A stretch of DNA of 52,256 nucleotides from Verrucomicrobiales bacterium (GTDB lineage: Bacteria; Verrucomicrobiota; Verrucomicrobiia; Limisphaerales; F1-80-MAGS106). Location of the stretch: contig SYMW01000008.1 of assembly GCA_005805305.1 (NCBI GenBank), forward strand, positions 1 to 52,256, given 5' to 3'. Of this stretch, positions 27,029-35,357 are shown piece after piece; position 1 is the stretch's first letter, and each line of letters starts with the position of its first letter. The notes under the pieces were generated by a model. The model saw only the letters and a program-made list of their open reading frames with translations, did no database searches and was not told the origin of the DNA. Both the position numbers and the translations under genes were made by a program.

Positions 27029-30000
27029 GTGACTCACAACCTTTGGCTCGTGCGCAGCTTCCTTCCATGGCTCCTCTGCCTTTCGTGGCTCGAATCCACC
27101 GCGGCGGAGTGGCCGGCCGCGCGCGGCGAAGGCGGACGAACCGCAACGTCCTCCTTCGGGCCTCCAGACGCCTTAACCCTCTTGTGGACGCACCCGACCG
27201 GGCCACCCATGCCGGCTTGGCCAATGGAAGCGCGAGGAAGTCTTTGGCAGCGCATCGAGGATCCGATGACTCCCCGGGCATCCGACGATGTGGCCCCGGT
27301 GCCCATCCTGGCGGCGGGTTTGGCGATCTTCGCCACCACTCATGACGAAGTGCGCGCCCTGGATCTCACCACGGGCAGGACACGCTGGCGCTATTTCTGC
27401 GGCGGACCGGTTCGTTTCGCCCCCGCGGCGCAGGACGGCGCTCTCTTCGTGGGATCGGACGATGGTTTCGTCCACGGGTTGGACTTGGCCAGCGGAACGT
27501 TCCGCTGGAAAACCCGCATCGGTCCAGCCTCTCGCCTCGTCGTGGGCAATGGACGTCTGATTAGCCCTTGTCCAATCCGGGCAGGGCTGCTCGTCCACCA
27601 AGGGGTGATCTACATCGCGGCAGGGCTCTTTCCGATCGAAGGCGCTTATTTGGCGGCTCTAGAAACTGTCACCGGCCGAATCCTGTGGCGGCGGCACCTG
27701 GGCAAATCCTCGCCCCAGGGCTATCTCGTGGACGCAGGCTCGGAGATCATCGTGCCTTTTGGCCGCGCCTCGCCCCGGGCTTACACCAAGCGCGACGGCA
27801 GCCCCACGCGCGACATCCCGTCCACGACCGGCACTCTGGCGGTGGTCTCGCAGGATGAAACGCTTTCCGGTCCCGGACCCCGGGGAAACATCCAAAGCGG
27901 CAACCTTCAATCGTCGGGAGCCAAGCTCGTCACCTATCCCGGCCGGCAAATGGCTGTCACTTCCAGGGTGGCGTATCTGGCGAGCGGAAAGGAATTGACG
28001 GCGCTGGACCGCCAGATCCTCCGGGAAAGCCGGGGCGATTTCGAACAGGCGGTGCTTTGGAGAGCGCCCTCCACGGCGTCGGCGTCACTGATCGTGGCTG
28101 GCAACCGAGTCTACGCCGGCGGAGCGGGAAGAATCGAAGTGTTCGAAGCCACCACCGGTCAATCGCTTGATACGTTGAAAGTGTCGGGCATCGCGCACGC
28201 GCTGGCGGCAAACGAAGCGAGCCTCGTCGCCGGCACCAGCGATGGCAGCATCCAAGCATTCCTGGAGCGCCCTCGTCCACCAGTGGCAGAAACGCCAAAA
28301 CCACTCGTGAAACCCGCCGAGAATAGGCGCCGACAAACGCCCCATTGGATCGCGGACCTGCCTTTGCTACGAGGTCTCGCCCTCTGGGCCGGATCCGGAG
28401 ATCCCCTGCCCGACGTGCGCGCCCTGGCGGAGTCCACGGAGCTGCACATCGTGGTCAGGGCAGACCACAGCAACGCCGCAAGCATGCGCCTCCGCCTTGC
28501 CGAGGAGGGCCTGCTGGGAGCTCGCGCCGCGATCGTTGAACTCGACGCCAATGGCGCTTTCCCCGTCGTGGATCATGTGTTCAACCTTGTGGTCGCCGAT
28601 GGTCTCAAGGACGACGAAGCGCTCCGATTATCGTGTCCTGCCCCCTCGGGTATCGTGCTCCGAAACGGTCAAGCGACCCGCCCTCCGACCGAAGCTAAAC
28701 CCGGAACCTGGACTCATCTTTATGGCACTGCAGCGAACCTCTGCGCCTCCGCGCAACGAATGGACGGGTCGCCACGGCTGCAATGGTTTGGGGGGCATGG
28801 ACCGGAGAGGATGCCGGATCGACACACCCGGGGGCACGCTCCCCTCGCTGCGGGCGGTTTGCTGCTCTCCATGGCGGAGAACGCCCTCATCGCCACGGAT
28901 GCCAGAAATGGGACGGTGCGATGGGAATTAGACCTGCCCCATTCCATGCGCTACGCGATGCCCTACGACGCCGGTTACGCCGTTCTCCAGGAGGATGGCG
29001 CCCAAGCCTGCGTGGCCGTGAACGAAGCCCTCTGGATCATCGACACCCGAGCCGGCCGCGTTCGTGACAAAATCCCCTGCCCGCTCCCGGACCAACACTG
29101 GGGCTGGGTTGCCATGGAAGGAACCGCCCTTTACGGCAGCACGTTGCGACCGTCCGCGCCTCGGACCAAGAAAGAGTATGATTTGGTGGATTTAGAATAC
29201 CGGTCTGGCCGCCCCATGGTTTGTTCCAAGAGTGTTTTTAGAACTGGTCTGGAGAACACTCCGCCTCTATGGATTTATGAGGTTCCCGGAGCCCTCGTGA
29301 ACCCAACCCTGAGCGTCTCTCAAGGCCGGATCTATGCCATCGAATCCCGCGGCTCCAAGGCCGCCACAGACCACGCCGGGAGGCTGACGTGCACGGAAAT
29401 CATGGAAGGCGCGTTCGTGATCTGCCTGGACGGAAGGAGCGGGAAAAAGCTTTGGGAACGAGCCCTGCGATGGCCCGAGGCCAAGGACATCCTGGGCCTG
29501 GCGGTCACCGGCGATAAACTGTTGATCTCCTGCGCGCAAAGTGTGGGAACGCAAGCATCCTATCACCTCAAGTGTTGGCGAACCGCGGACGGAGGAGAAC
29601 TATGGCAAGCCAGCTCATTGAATCCCATCCAAGATCTGTTCCACGGACAACAGGTCAAACGGCCAGTCGTGCTGCGAAACCGCGTGGCTTTTGAAAGCGG
29701 CCTTTTCGACCTTGAGACAGGAGCCCGGTGGTCCCCTCCTGGTGCCCCGAAGGATTGGATTCTCTCCCGTCCTGGTCACGCTTGCGGGGGCATGACCGGG
29801 GCAGATGACGGACTCCTTTTCCGGGCCGATAACCCCACTTTCTTTCGATTCACGGATGGAAAATTCACGGCTTTAGCCCCCACACGCCCTGGCTGCTGGC
29901 TCAACATTCTTCCAGTTCAAGGCGGCGTCCTGATCCCCGAGGGCAGCGCGTCGTGCATTTGCGCCTACCCAATCCAGGCTTCCATGGGCTTCGCTTTTTC

Positions 30001-30055
30001 CCCCGAACCGGCGCCCCAACTCCCTGATATTCTTCCTTCCGCCGGGAGGAAGTAG
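27029..30055 (+). CDS. Large secreted PQQ-binding-like beta-propeller protein
   Basis: 1008 residues from a GTG start at 27029, chosen because it opens a signal peptide (SFLPWLLCLSWLESTAAEW). Blade motifs of the PQQ quinoprotein type recur: VRALDLTTGRTRWRYFCGG, VHGLDLASGTFRWKTRI, LAALETVTGRILWRRHLG, LIATDARNGTVRWELDL and VICLDGRSGKKLWERAL. These are split into an N-terminal group (about 70-440) and a C-terminal group (about 590-960). The intervening stretch (about 455-530) lacks blades and looks like a Rossmann-like or linker domain. No PQQ dehydrogenase catalytic signature is evident, so sugar or quinone oxidation cannot be claimed. Probably periplasmic. It stands alone and converges on the rhomboid gene. 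Confidence 0.87.
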   Translation: MTHNLWLVRSFLPWLLCLSWLESTAAEWPAARGEGGRTATSSFGPPDALTLLWTHPTGPPMPAWPMEARGSLWQRIEDPMTPRASDDVAPVPILAAGLAIFATTHDEVRALDLTTGRTRWRYFCGGPVRFAPAAQDGALFVGSDDGFVHGLDLASGTFRWKTRIGPASRLVVGNGRLISPCPIRAGLLVHQGVIYIAAGLFPIEGAYLAALETVTGRILWRRHLGKSSPQGYLVDAGSEIIVPFGRASPRAYTKRDGSPTRDIPSTTGTLAVVSQDETLSGPGPRGNIQSGNLQSSGAKLVTYPGRQMAVTSRVAYLASGKELTALDRQILRESRGDFEQAVLWRAPSTASASLIVAGNRVYAGGAGRIEVFEATTGQSLDTLKVSGIAHALAANEASLVAGTSDGSIQAFLERPRPPVAETPKPLVKPAENRRRQTPHWIADLPLLRGLALWAGSGDPLPDVRALAESTELHIVVRADHSNAASMRLRLAEEGLLGARAAIVELDANGAFPVVDHVFNLVVADGLKDDEALRLSCPAPSGIVLRNGQATRPPTEAKPGTWTHLYGTAANLCASAQRMDGSPRLQWFGGHGPERMPDRHTRGHAPLAAGGLLLSMAENALIATDARNGTVRWELDLPHSMRYAMPYDAGYAVLQEDGAQACVAVNEALWIIDTRAGRVRDKIPCPLPDQHWGWVAMEGTALYGSTLRPSAPRTKKEYDLVDLEYRSGRPMVCSKSVFRTGLENTPPLWIYEVPGALVNPTLSVSQGRIYAIESRGSKAATDHAGRLTCTEIMEGAFVICLDGRSGKKLWERALRWPEAKDILGLAVTGDKLLISCAQSVGTQASYHLKCWRTADGGELWQASSLNPIQDLFHGQQVKRPVVLRNRVAFESGLFDLETGARWSPPGAPKDWILSRPGHACGGMTGADDGLLFRADNPTFFRFTDGKFTALAPTRPGCWLNILPVQGGVLIPEGSASCICAYPIQASMGFAFSPEPAPQLPDILPSAGRK

Positions 30056-30165
30056 CCGTTGCCTGAAAACAGCGATCAACGGAATGGCGACGATCACCGC
30101 CCCGCGCTGTTTTAAGGTTTAAGGATGATTCCGAGCGGCTCATCGGCGGTTGATGCCCTGGATCC

Positions 30166-30741
30166 CTATCCATGATTTTTCTTGGCCACCCATGCGCCGG
30201 CGATGGCTCCGCTCAAATGCCCTTCCCATGAAATCGGTCCAGTTTGCGGAAGGACGCCTAGATACATGCCCCCGAAAACGAGCAACACCAGGATGGCGAC
30301 CAGCGCTTGACGCCAGCTTTTGATGAAGATTCCCGCGGCGATGAAATAAGTCACCAGGCCAAACACGAGGCCGCTGGCCCCGATGTGCACAATCTCCACC
30401 CCCCGCCACAAGCCGCCGCGGCCGATGATCCAAGTGCCCAACCCGCTCGCGATCCAGATCAAAAGCAAGGTCGTCTTAGGGCGATAACGCCGATCGCAAA
30501 ACAAAAGAGTCAACAGAATGAAGAGAGGCCCGGCGTTGGCGAGGAGATGCGCGAAATTGGCATGCAACAACGGCATGAACATCACGCCTGGAAGCCCAGA
30601 GAGAGTCCGGGGTCGAACCCCATAAGTCTCCAATGGGTAAGGCGCAAACCGGCCCGCAAGGAAGACAAGGAACAGGAGCAAAATCCACGCGCCTCCGATT
30701 CGGGATGCTTGCTGGAGATTGCCGCCGCTCGTGTTTTCCAT
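30166..30741 (-). CDS. Rhomboid-family intramembrane serine protease
   Basis: 191 residues from the ATG at 30741; an upstream ATG at 30786 would add 15 residues. Six hydrophobic segments fit a minimal rhomboid. The catalytic dyad is present: Ser123 in HIGASGLVFGL on one helix and His175 in WEGHLSGAIAGAW on the last. The oxyanion-hole region HANFAHLLAN (His60, His65, Asn69) precedes them. It cleaves transmembrane segments of other proteins in the inner membrane; partners are unknown. It is a single gene, convergent with the large propeller gene. Confidence 0.88.
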   Translation of the reverse strand: MENTSGGNLQQASRIGGAWILLLFLVFLAGRFAPYPLETYGVRPRTLSGLPGVMFMPLLHANFAHLLANAGPLFILLTLLFCDRRYRPKTTLLLIWIASGLGTWIIGRGGLWRGVEIVHIGASGLVFGLVTYFIAAGIFIKSWRQALVAILVLLVFGGMYLGVLPQTGPISWEGHLSGAIAGAWVAKKNHG

Positions 30742-30786
30742 GCCTTTTTGCAACCTCACGTTGCCGTGGCCTGGGACGATCGGCAA

Positions 30787-30961
30787 TCGTGAAATGGGGT
30801 GTGAGTGGGTGAAGAGATTTTAGACGGACGTTCATCGCCGAGCCATGAAGCAGCATCGCGGGGGGGGGTGGTCTGAGTCAGGACCGTTGTCTGTCACGAC
30901 GGACGGGACGACGGGTAGGTTGGGCCATTTTCACGTTCCATTCCCGCGCAATCTGTTATTC
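30787..30961. other. Gap between rhomboid and repeat copy C
   Basis: No gene seen. It contains a run of nine G at 30860-30868 and a short imperfect palindrome GGTCTGAGTCAGGACC just after it. Nothing further is identifiable. Confidence 0.5.
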
Positions 30962-31119
30962 TCAAAACGGCAGTTGAACCTCGTGGAGATTTGCAAAAGC
31001 CTGGATGAGAAAGGTTTGACGAAGAACGAGGCATATCCCTTGTGGATCTGGTGAGTGATTCGGAAAATCTTTATCCCCAGGATCTTGCGAAGATTCGCCA
31101 GGGGCAACTGCCGTTTTAA
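30962..31119 (+). repeat. TIR element copy C (MITE-like, best preserved)
   Basis: 158 bp from TCAAAACGGCAGTTG to CAACTGCCGTTTTAA. The terminal 15 bases are inverse repeats with one mismatch. Internally it contains AGGATCTTGCGAAGATTCG, a small hairpin-prone stretch shared with the other copies. It lies between the rhomboid gene and the SDR gene, about 220 bp upstream of the SDR start. Confidence 0.88.
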
Positions 31120-31140
31120 GGGTTATCGCCCCGTTCCGAA

Positions 31141-31160
31141 GGGCGTCCTTTGGGATGCCC
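31141..31160. other. Stem-loop after repeat copy C
   Basis: GGGCGTCC-TTTG-GGATGCCC forms an eight-pair stem with one G-T wobble and a four-base loop. No T-tract follows on either strand, so it is not a standard intrinsic terminator. Its role is unclear. Confidence 0.4.
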
Positions 31161-31342
31161 GATGACCGTTGACTGGATTCCCACCCACATTTCTTGGAAG
31201 CATGAAAACAGCCAGTGTTTCACCAACCGAACGACTGCAGGCACACCGGCCACATTCATGCTGTCTTTCGAACGGAACCTCTGCGAATTTTAAAACTCGA
31301 AGGCAGCGCGCCTGAAACACCAACTCGATCAGACATTTGTTT

Positions 31343-32164
31343 ATGCACAATCCTTCCGCGCTGGTTACCGGAGCGTCGCGCGGCATTGGGCGGGAGATTG
31401 CCTTGAGCCTCGCGCGATACGGCTTCGATATCCTTATCAATTATTCCGGCAACAAAGCCGCGGCCATGAGCGCCGCGTCGGAGTGTGTCCAAGCCGCGTC
31501 CCTGTCAGGGAGAACCATCCGAACGGTGGCCATTCAGGCGGACATCGGCGATTCCGCGTCCCGAAACCGTCTGATGATGGAAGCGCGCCGGTGGTCCCCT
31601 GCCCTGCACTTGTTGGTCAACAACGCGGGCATCGCACCGGCCGAGCGGGCCGATATTCTCGAGGGAAGCGAGGCCAGTTTCGACCGCGTGCTCGCTGTGA
31701 ATTTGAAAGCTCCTTATTTCCTCAGCCAACTCGCGGCGAAATGGATGCTGGAAGGGACACCGGCGGATTCGACTCCGCCGCCGGACCGGAGAGCCGACGC
31801 CCGCTGGCAACCTAAAATCATCAACATCTCGTCTGTGAGCGCCTACGCCGCCTCGATCAACCGAGGTGAATACTGCGTCTCCAAGGCCGGGCTATCCATG
31901 GTCACCGCTCTTTTCTCGCAACGGCTGGCGGCTCACGGGATTAACGTCTTTGAGATCCGCCCCGGAGTCATCACAACGGACATGACCGAAGCCGTCAAAG
32001 AAAAGTATGACACTCTCATCGCCGAAGGGCTAACCCCCATCCCCCGCTGGGGATCGCCCAGTGATGTCGCCCGAGCTGTGATCGCCATCGCCGAAGGAGC
32101 GTTCCCTTTCAGCACGGGCGAGGTCCTCAACGTGGACGGCGGCTTTCACCTTCGGAAACTTTGA
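31343..32164 (+). CDS. Short-chain dehydrogenase/reductase (FabG/KduD-like)
   Basis: 273 residues from the ATG at 31343; a TTG two codons earlier is possible. Classical SDR motifs: TGASRGIG for NAD(P) binding near residue 8, [11 protein letters not shown], and a Ser-Tyr-Lys triad in [10 protein letters not shown] and YCVSKAG. The C-terminal [10 protein letters not shown] is also typical. It is 30 bp upstream of a GH88-like unsaturated glucuronyl hydrolase gene and so probably forms an operon with it. That neighbour releases 4,5-unsaturated uronic acids, so a reductase for the resulting keto-uronate is a reasonable inference. Sequence alone does not exclude another substrate. Confidence 0.88.
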   Translation: MHNPSALVTGASRGIGREIALSLARYGFDILINYSGNKAAAMSAASECVQAASLSGRTIRTVAIQADIGDSASRNRLMMEARRWSPALHLLVNNAGIAPAERADILEGSEASFDRVLAVNLKAPYFLSQLAAKWMLEGTPADSTPPPDRRADARWQPKIINISSVSAYAASINRGEYCVSKAGLSMVTALFSQRLAAHGINVFEIRPGVITTDMTEAVKEKYDTLIAEGLTPIPRWGSPSDVARAVIAIAEGAFPFSTGEVLNVDGGFHLRKL

Positions 32165-32194
32165 CCGGTCTCGCGCCTCAACCCAGACACATCC

Positions 32195-33574
32195 ATGCCA
32201 CTCAAGATCGACCTCGCGCTCAACGCAAAAGATTTGATGCCGCGCATCCAGCGGCTCTGGGACCTATCCGCCGACAAAATTCTCGACATCGAGCGCTCCT
32301 GGCCGGAAAAGAGAGGAACTCCGGTGTTCACGGCCAACGGGACTTACACGACGCGTGGATGGACGGAGTGGACGCAAGGCTTTCAATACGGCGCGGCGCT
32401 GCTGCAGTTCGACGCGACAGGAGATCGTCGATTTATTGAGCTCGGGAGGAGCAAGACGATTCAGAGAATGGCCCCTCACGTGTCCCATGTGGGAGTGCAC
32501 GATCACGGCTTCAACAACATCTCGACCTATGGCAACCTTCATCGCTTGATGCGCGAGGGCCGAATTGAGGCGAACGACGAGGAACGTCATTTTTACGAGC
32601 TCGCCCTGAAGGTTTCAGGAGCGGTGCAAGCCGCGAGATGGACCGCGATCGAAGGCGGTCTGGGCTTCATTTACTCATTCAACGGACCCCACTCGCTGTT
32701 CATCGACACCATGCGATCGCTGAGATCGTTGATCGTGGCCTGGCAGCTCGGCCACGTGCTCATGGGGGAACGGGACACCGCCGTCTGCTTGCTCGAACGC
32801 GCCGTCATGCACGCGGAAGTGACGTCTCGCTTTAACGTGTACTTCGGCAAGGGTCGTGACCATTACGATGTCGCGGGACGCGTCGCTCACGAAAGCCTCT
32901 TCAATGTGAAAGACGGCGGTTATCGCTGCCCCAGCTCGCAGCAAGGATTCTCGCCATTCACGACCTGGACGCGGGGACTTGCCTGGGCCGTGTGCGGCTT
33001 CTCGGAGCTGCTCGAGTTTTTGCTCGAGCTGAACGACGGCACGCGAATCGGGAGCCGTTCCCTCTCACAAGTGATCGAGGGGTTTCTCGGCGCCGCGCGG
33101 GCGACCGCCCGGTTTTACGTGGAGAACACGTGCACCGACGGGGTTCCGTATTGGGACACAGGCGCCCCGTTATTGTGGCGGATCCAGGACGCCCTCGAAA
33201 AGCCCGCCCAGCCATTCAACGAATGGGAGCCCGTCGACAGCTCAGCCGCCGCGATCGCCGCCCAGGGACTGATCCGGCTCTCGAATGTGGAGCTCGCTCT
33301 TGGGAAACGCGCGGCATCCCGCCAATTGCAAAAGGCTGGTTTGACGATCGCCCGCACCTTGTTCTCGGATCCGTATCTCTCCCAATCCACAGCGCATCAA
33401 GGGCTGCTGCTCCACTCGGTTTATCACCGCCCCAACGGCTGGGATCACGTGGCCCGCAAACAGCGTGTGCCGAACGGGGAAAGCTCCATGTGGGGCGACT
33501 ACCATTTGAGGGAACTGGCCCTCTTGATCCAACGCCAGGCCACCCAGCAAAGGCCGTTGAAATTCTACATCTAG
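32195..33574 (+). CDS. GH88-like unsaturated glucuronyl hydrolase
   Basis: 459 residues with no signal peptide, consistent with cytoplasmic cleavage of imported oligosaccharides. It has the (alpha/alpha)6 barrel signatures of GH88: VGVHDHGFNN (the HD-x-GF motif with a candidate catalytic Asp), FTTWTRGLAWAVCGFSE (usually W-x-RGxAWA-x-YGF) and EPVDSSAAAIAAQGL. The enzyme class hydrates the double bond of 4,5-unsaturated glucuronides left by polysaccharide lyases. The preceding SDR gene fits a small uronate degradation unit. Substrate range is unknown. The closest alternative is GH105, whose signatures fit less well. Confidence 0.75.
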   Translation: MPLKIDLALNAKDLMPRIQRLWDLSADKILDIERSWPEKRGTPVFTANGTYTTRGWTEWTQGFQYGAALLQFDATGDRRFIELGRSKTIQRMAPHVSHVGVHDHGFNNISTYGNLHRLMREGRIEANDEERHFYELALKVSGAVQAARWTAIEGGLGFIYSFNGPHSLFIDTMRSLRSLIVAWQLGHVLMGERDTAVCLLERAVMHAEVTSRFNVYFGKGRDHYDVAGRVAHESLFNVKDGGYRCPSSQQGFSPFTTWTRGLAWAVCGFSELLEFLLELNDGTRIGSRSLSQVIEGFLGAARATARFYVENTCTDGVPYWDTGAPLLWRIQDALEKPAQPFNEWEPVDSSAAAIAAQGLIRLSNVELALGKRAASRQLQKAGLTIARTLFSDPYLSQSTAHQGLLLHSVYHRPNGWDHVARKQRVPNGESSMWGDYHLRELALLIQRQATQQRPLKFYI

Positions 33575-33641
33575 AATCCTGGCGGAACTAATTCCAAGGA
33601 ATGGTGTTCGAGGAACTGGTGTTCATCTTCAATCTTATTCG

Positions 33642-35357
33642 GTGAAACCCCACCGCATCGCCTGCTCGATCGTGATCTGGATGGCCGTCAATGGCTGCTC
33701 GACGAAGCACTATCGGCACTCGGCGGACAAGGAAGTGGCATCGGCGATCGCCCGGAAGACTCCCTCGGTCCCCAACATGGACCCGCGTTTCACCATCGAA
33801 CAAACCAATGCGCTGTCCTTGGAGAATCTCACGCTTTCGACAAATATCCCCAGCTTTCTTGGGACTGAAGGCGAAGTGGAGAAAACGGCGCGAGTGCTCT
33901 CCTTGGACAAAGCTATCGGGCTGGCGGTTCGCCACAGCCGCCTCTACCAAAACCGAAAGGAGCAGGTATTTCTCGAGGCCCTCGACCTGACTTTGGCACG
34001 GCACCAATTCACCCCCATTTTCGCCGCCGGCGCCGACGCCACCCACGAGGTCGGGACGGTTGAAGCCCTCGAGGCTCGTTTGGATCCCGTGACCGGCAGA
34101 CTTGTTCCTTTGCTGAGTGACAACCTTGTTGAACGTCATAGCGTCCGCGGCAATGGCAACGTCAACACGGGATGGATGATTCGGGATGTTGGCCGTATCA
34201 GCACGGCTTTCACCACTGATTTCTTCCGGTTCCTGACAGGCGGCCCGGAAACAATCGCCTCCTCGCGCGTGGGCGCGACGCTGATTCGCCCGCTGTGGCG
34301 GAATGCGGGATTCAAAGCGGAAATGGAGAATCTGACCCTGGCCGAAAGAGGCCTGCTGTATTCGCTGCGGGAGTTCACTCGGTTCAGGAAACAGTTCTCG
34401 GTGGATATCGCCGCTTTTTATTATCGGGTGTTGCAGAGCCGGGACGCGGCGCGGAACACCTATCTGGGCTATCAGAACTTCAAGCGAAGTGCTGAGCGCA
34501 CGCGCGCGCTGGTCAAAGAAAACCGCGTGAAGCTGGCCGAACTGGGCCGCTTGGAACAACAAGAACTGTCCCAGGAAACGCTCTGGATCTCCGCCATTCG
34601 AAATTACAAACTGGCTCTGGATAATTTCAAGATGCAGCTCGGGCTCTCCACGGAATCCAACATCGTGCTGGACGACCACGATTTGGAGCGCCTGTCGATC
34701 GTCCATCCAAACATGACCATGGAAAGCGCGATGGAGGTCGCGATGGCCTCGAGGCTCGACCTTCAGAACCTCAGGCAGCAGCACGAAGACACGGGCCGGG
34801 AAATCAAACTCGCGTCAAGCCGATTGAAACCCCAGGTGGATCTGATCGCCTCGGCCGGGTTTGAAAGCAAGCAGCAATCAGCCGCCAAACTCGCCGTGCC
34901 GGATATTGACCGTTATCGCTGGAGCGCCGGACTCAACCTGGATCCCGGCTTGGATCGGAAAGGAGAGCGGAATCTGTACCGAAGCGCTCTCATCCGGCAT
35001 GAGCGGTCGGCCCGGGCGATCGCCGAAGCCGAGGACAGCGTCAGACTCCAGGTTCGCGAAGATTTGAGAGCCCTCGACCAAGGAAAGCGCAGCCACGAGA
35101 ACAGTGAGCTGGGCGTGAAGCTCGCGGCCCGCCGCCTGGAGGAGCAAGATCTCCTGGCTGAACTGGGCCGTGGCCGCGCCCAGGACCAGGTGGACGCGCA
35201 AAACGATCTCACAGCGGCGAAGAATCAGCGCACCCAAGCCCTCGTCGAGCACACGGTCGCCCGGCTGCGGTTCTGGGAGCACTTGGGCATTCTCTTCATC
35301 AAAGAAGGCGGTCAGTGGCGGGAATTATCTGAAAATGGCGAAAGCCAACAACCCTGA
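33642..35357 (+). CDS. TolC-like outer membrane efflux lipoprotein
   Basis: 571 residues from a GTG start. The N-terminus ends in VNGC, a weak lipobox with Cys19, so the mature protein is probably lipid-anchored. The rest shows the two-repeat helical layout of the outer membrane factor family, with long coiled coils: FTRFRKQFSVDIAAFYYRVLQ and the C-terminal VRLQVREDLRALDQGKRSHEN. Blocks such as RPLWRNAG, NYKLALDNFKMQLGL and DLQNLRQQHEDTGREIKLA match TolC/OEP families. It is the first gene of a three-gene export unit; its stop overlaps the adaptor gene start by 23 nt. Two direct copies of TGGTGTTC lie just upstream. Confidence 0.85.
   Translation: MKPHRIACSIVIWMAVNGCSTKHYRHSADKEVASAIARKTPSVPNMDPRFTIEQTNALSLENLTLSTNIPSFLGTEGEVEKTARVLSLDKAIGLAVRHSRLYQNRKEQVFLEALDLTLARHQFTPIFAAGADATHEVGTVEALEARLDPVTGRLVPLLSDNLVERHSVRGNGNVNTGWMIRDVGRISTAFTTDFFRFLTGGPETIASSRVGATLIRPLWRNAGFKAEMENLTLAERGLLYSLREFTRFRKQFSVDIAAFYYRVLQSRDAARNTYLGYQNFKRSAERTRALVKENRVKLAELGRLEQQELSQETLWISAIRNYKLALDNFKMQLGLSTESNIVLDDHDLERLSIVHPNMTMESAMEVAMASRLDLQNLRQQHEDTGREIKLASSRLKPQVDLIASAGFESKQQSAAKLAVPDIDRYRWSAGLNLDPGLDRKGERNLYRSALIRHERSARAIAEAEDSVRLQVREDLRALDQGKRSHENSELGVKLAARRLEEQDLLAELGRGRAQDQVDAQNDLTAAKNQRTQALVEHTVARLRFWEHLGILFIKEGGQWRELSENGESQQP

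Noticed and set aside
30105-30123. CTGTTTTAAGGTTTAAGG after the large propeller gene as another element end
   Set aside because: Only about 11 bases match the element terminus and the flanking sequence does not continue the similarity.
30860-30868. Run of nine G as a possible phase-variation tract
   Set aside because: It is in non-coding DNA and not within a promoter spacer I can recognise, so there is no gene for it to switch.
30845-31054. Short peptide frames across the repeat copies, similar between copies C and D and partly A
   Set aside because: The similarity follows from the DNA repeat. Copy C has an internal stop and copy B runs in a different frame after a one-base change, so no conserved protein is encoded.
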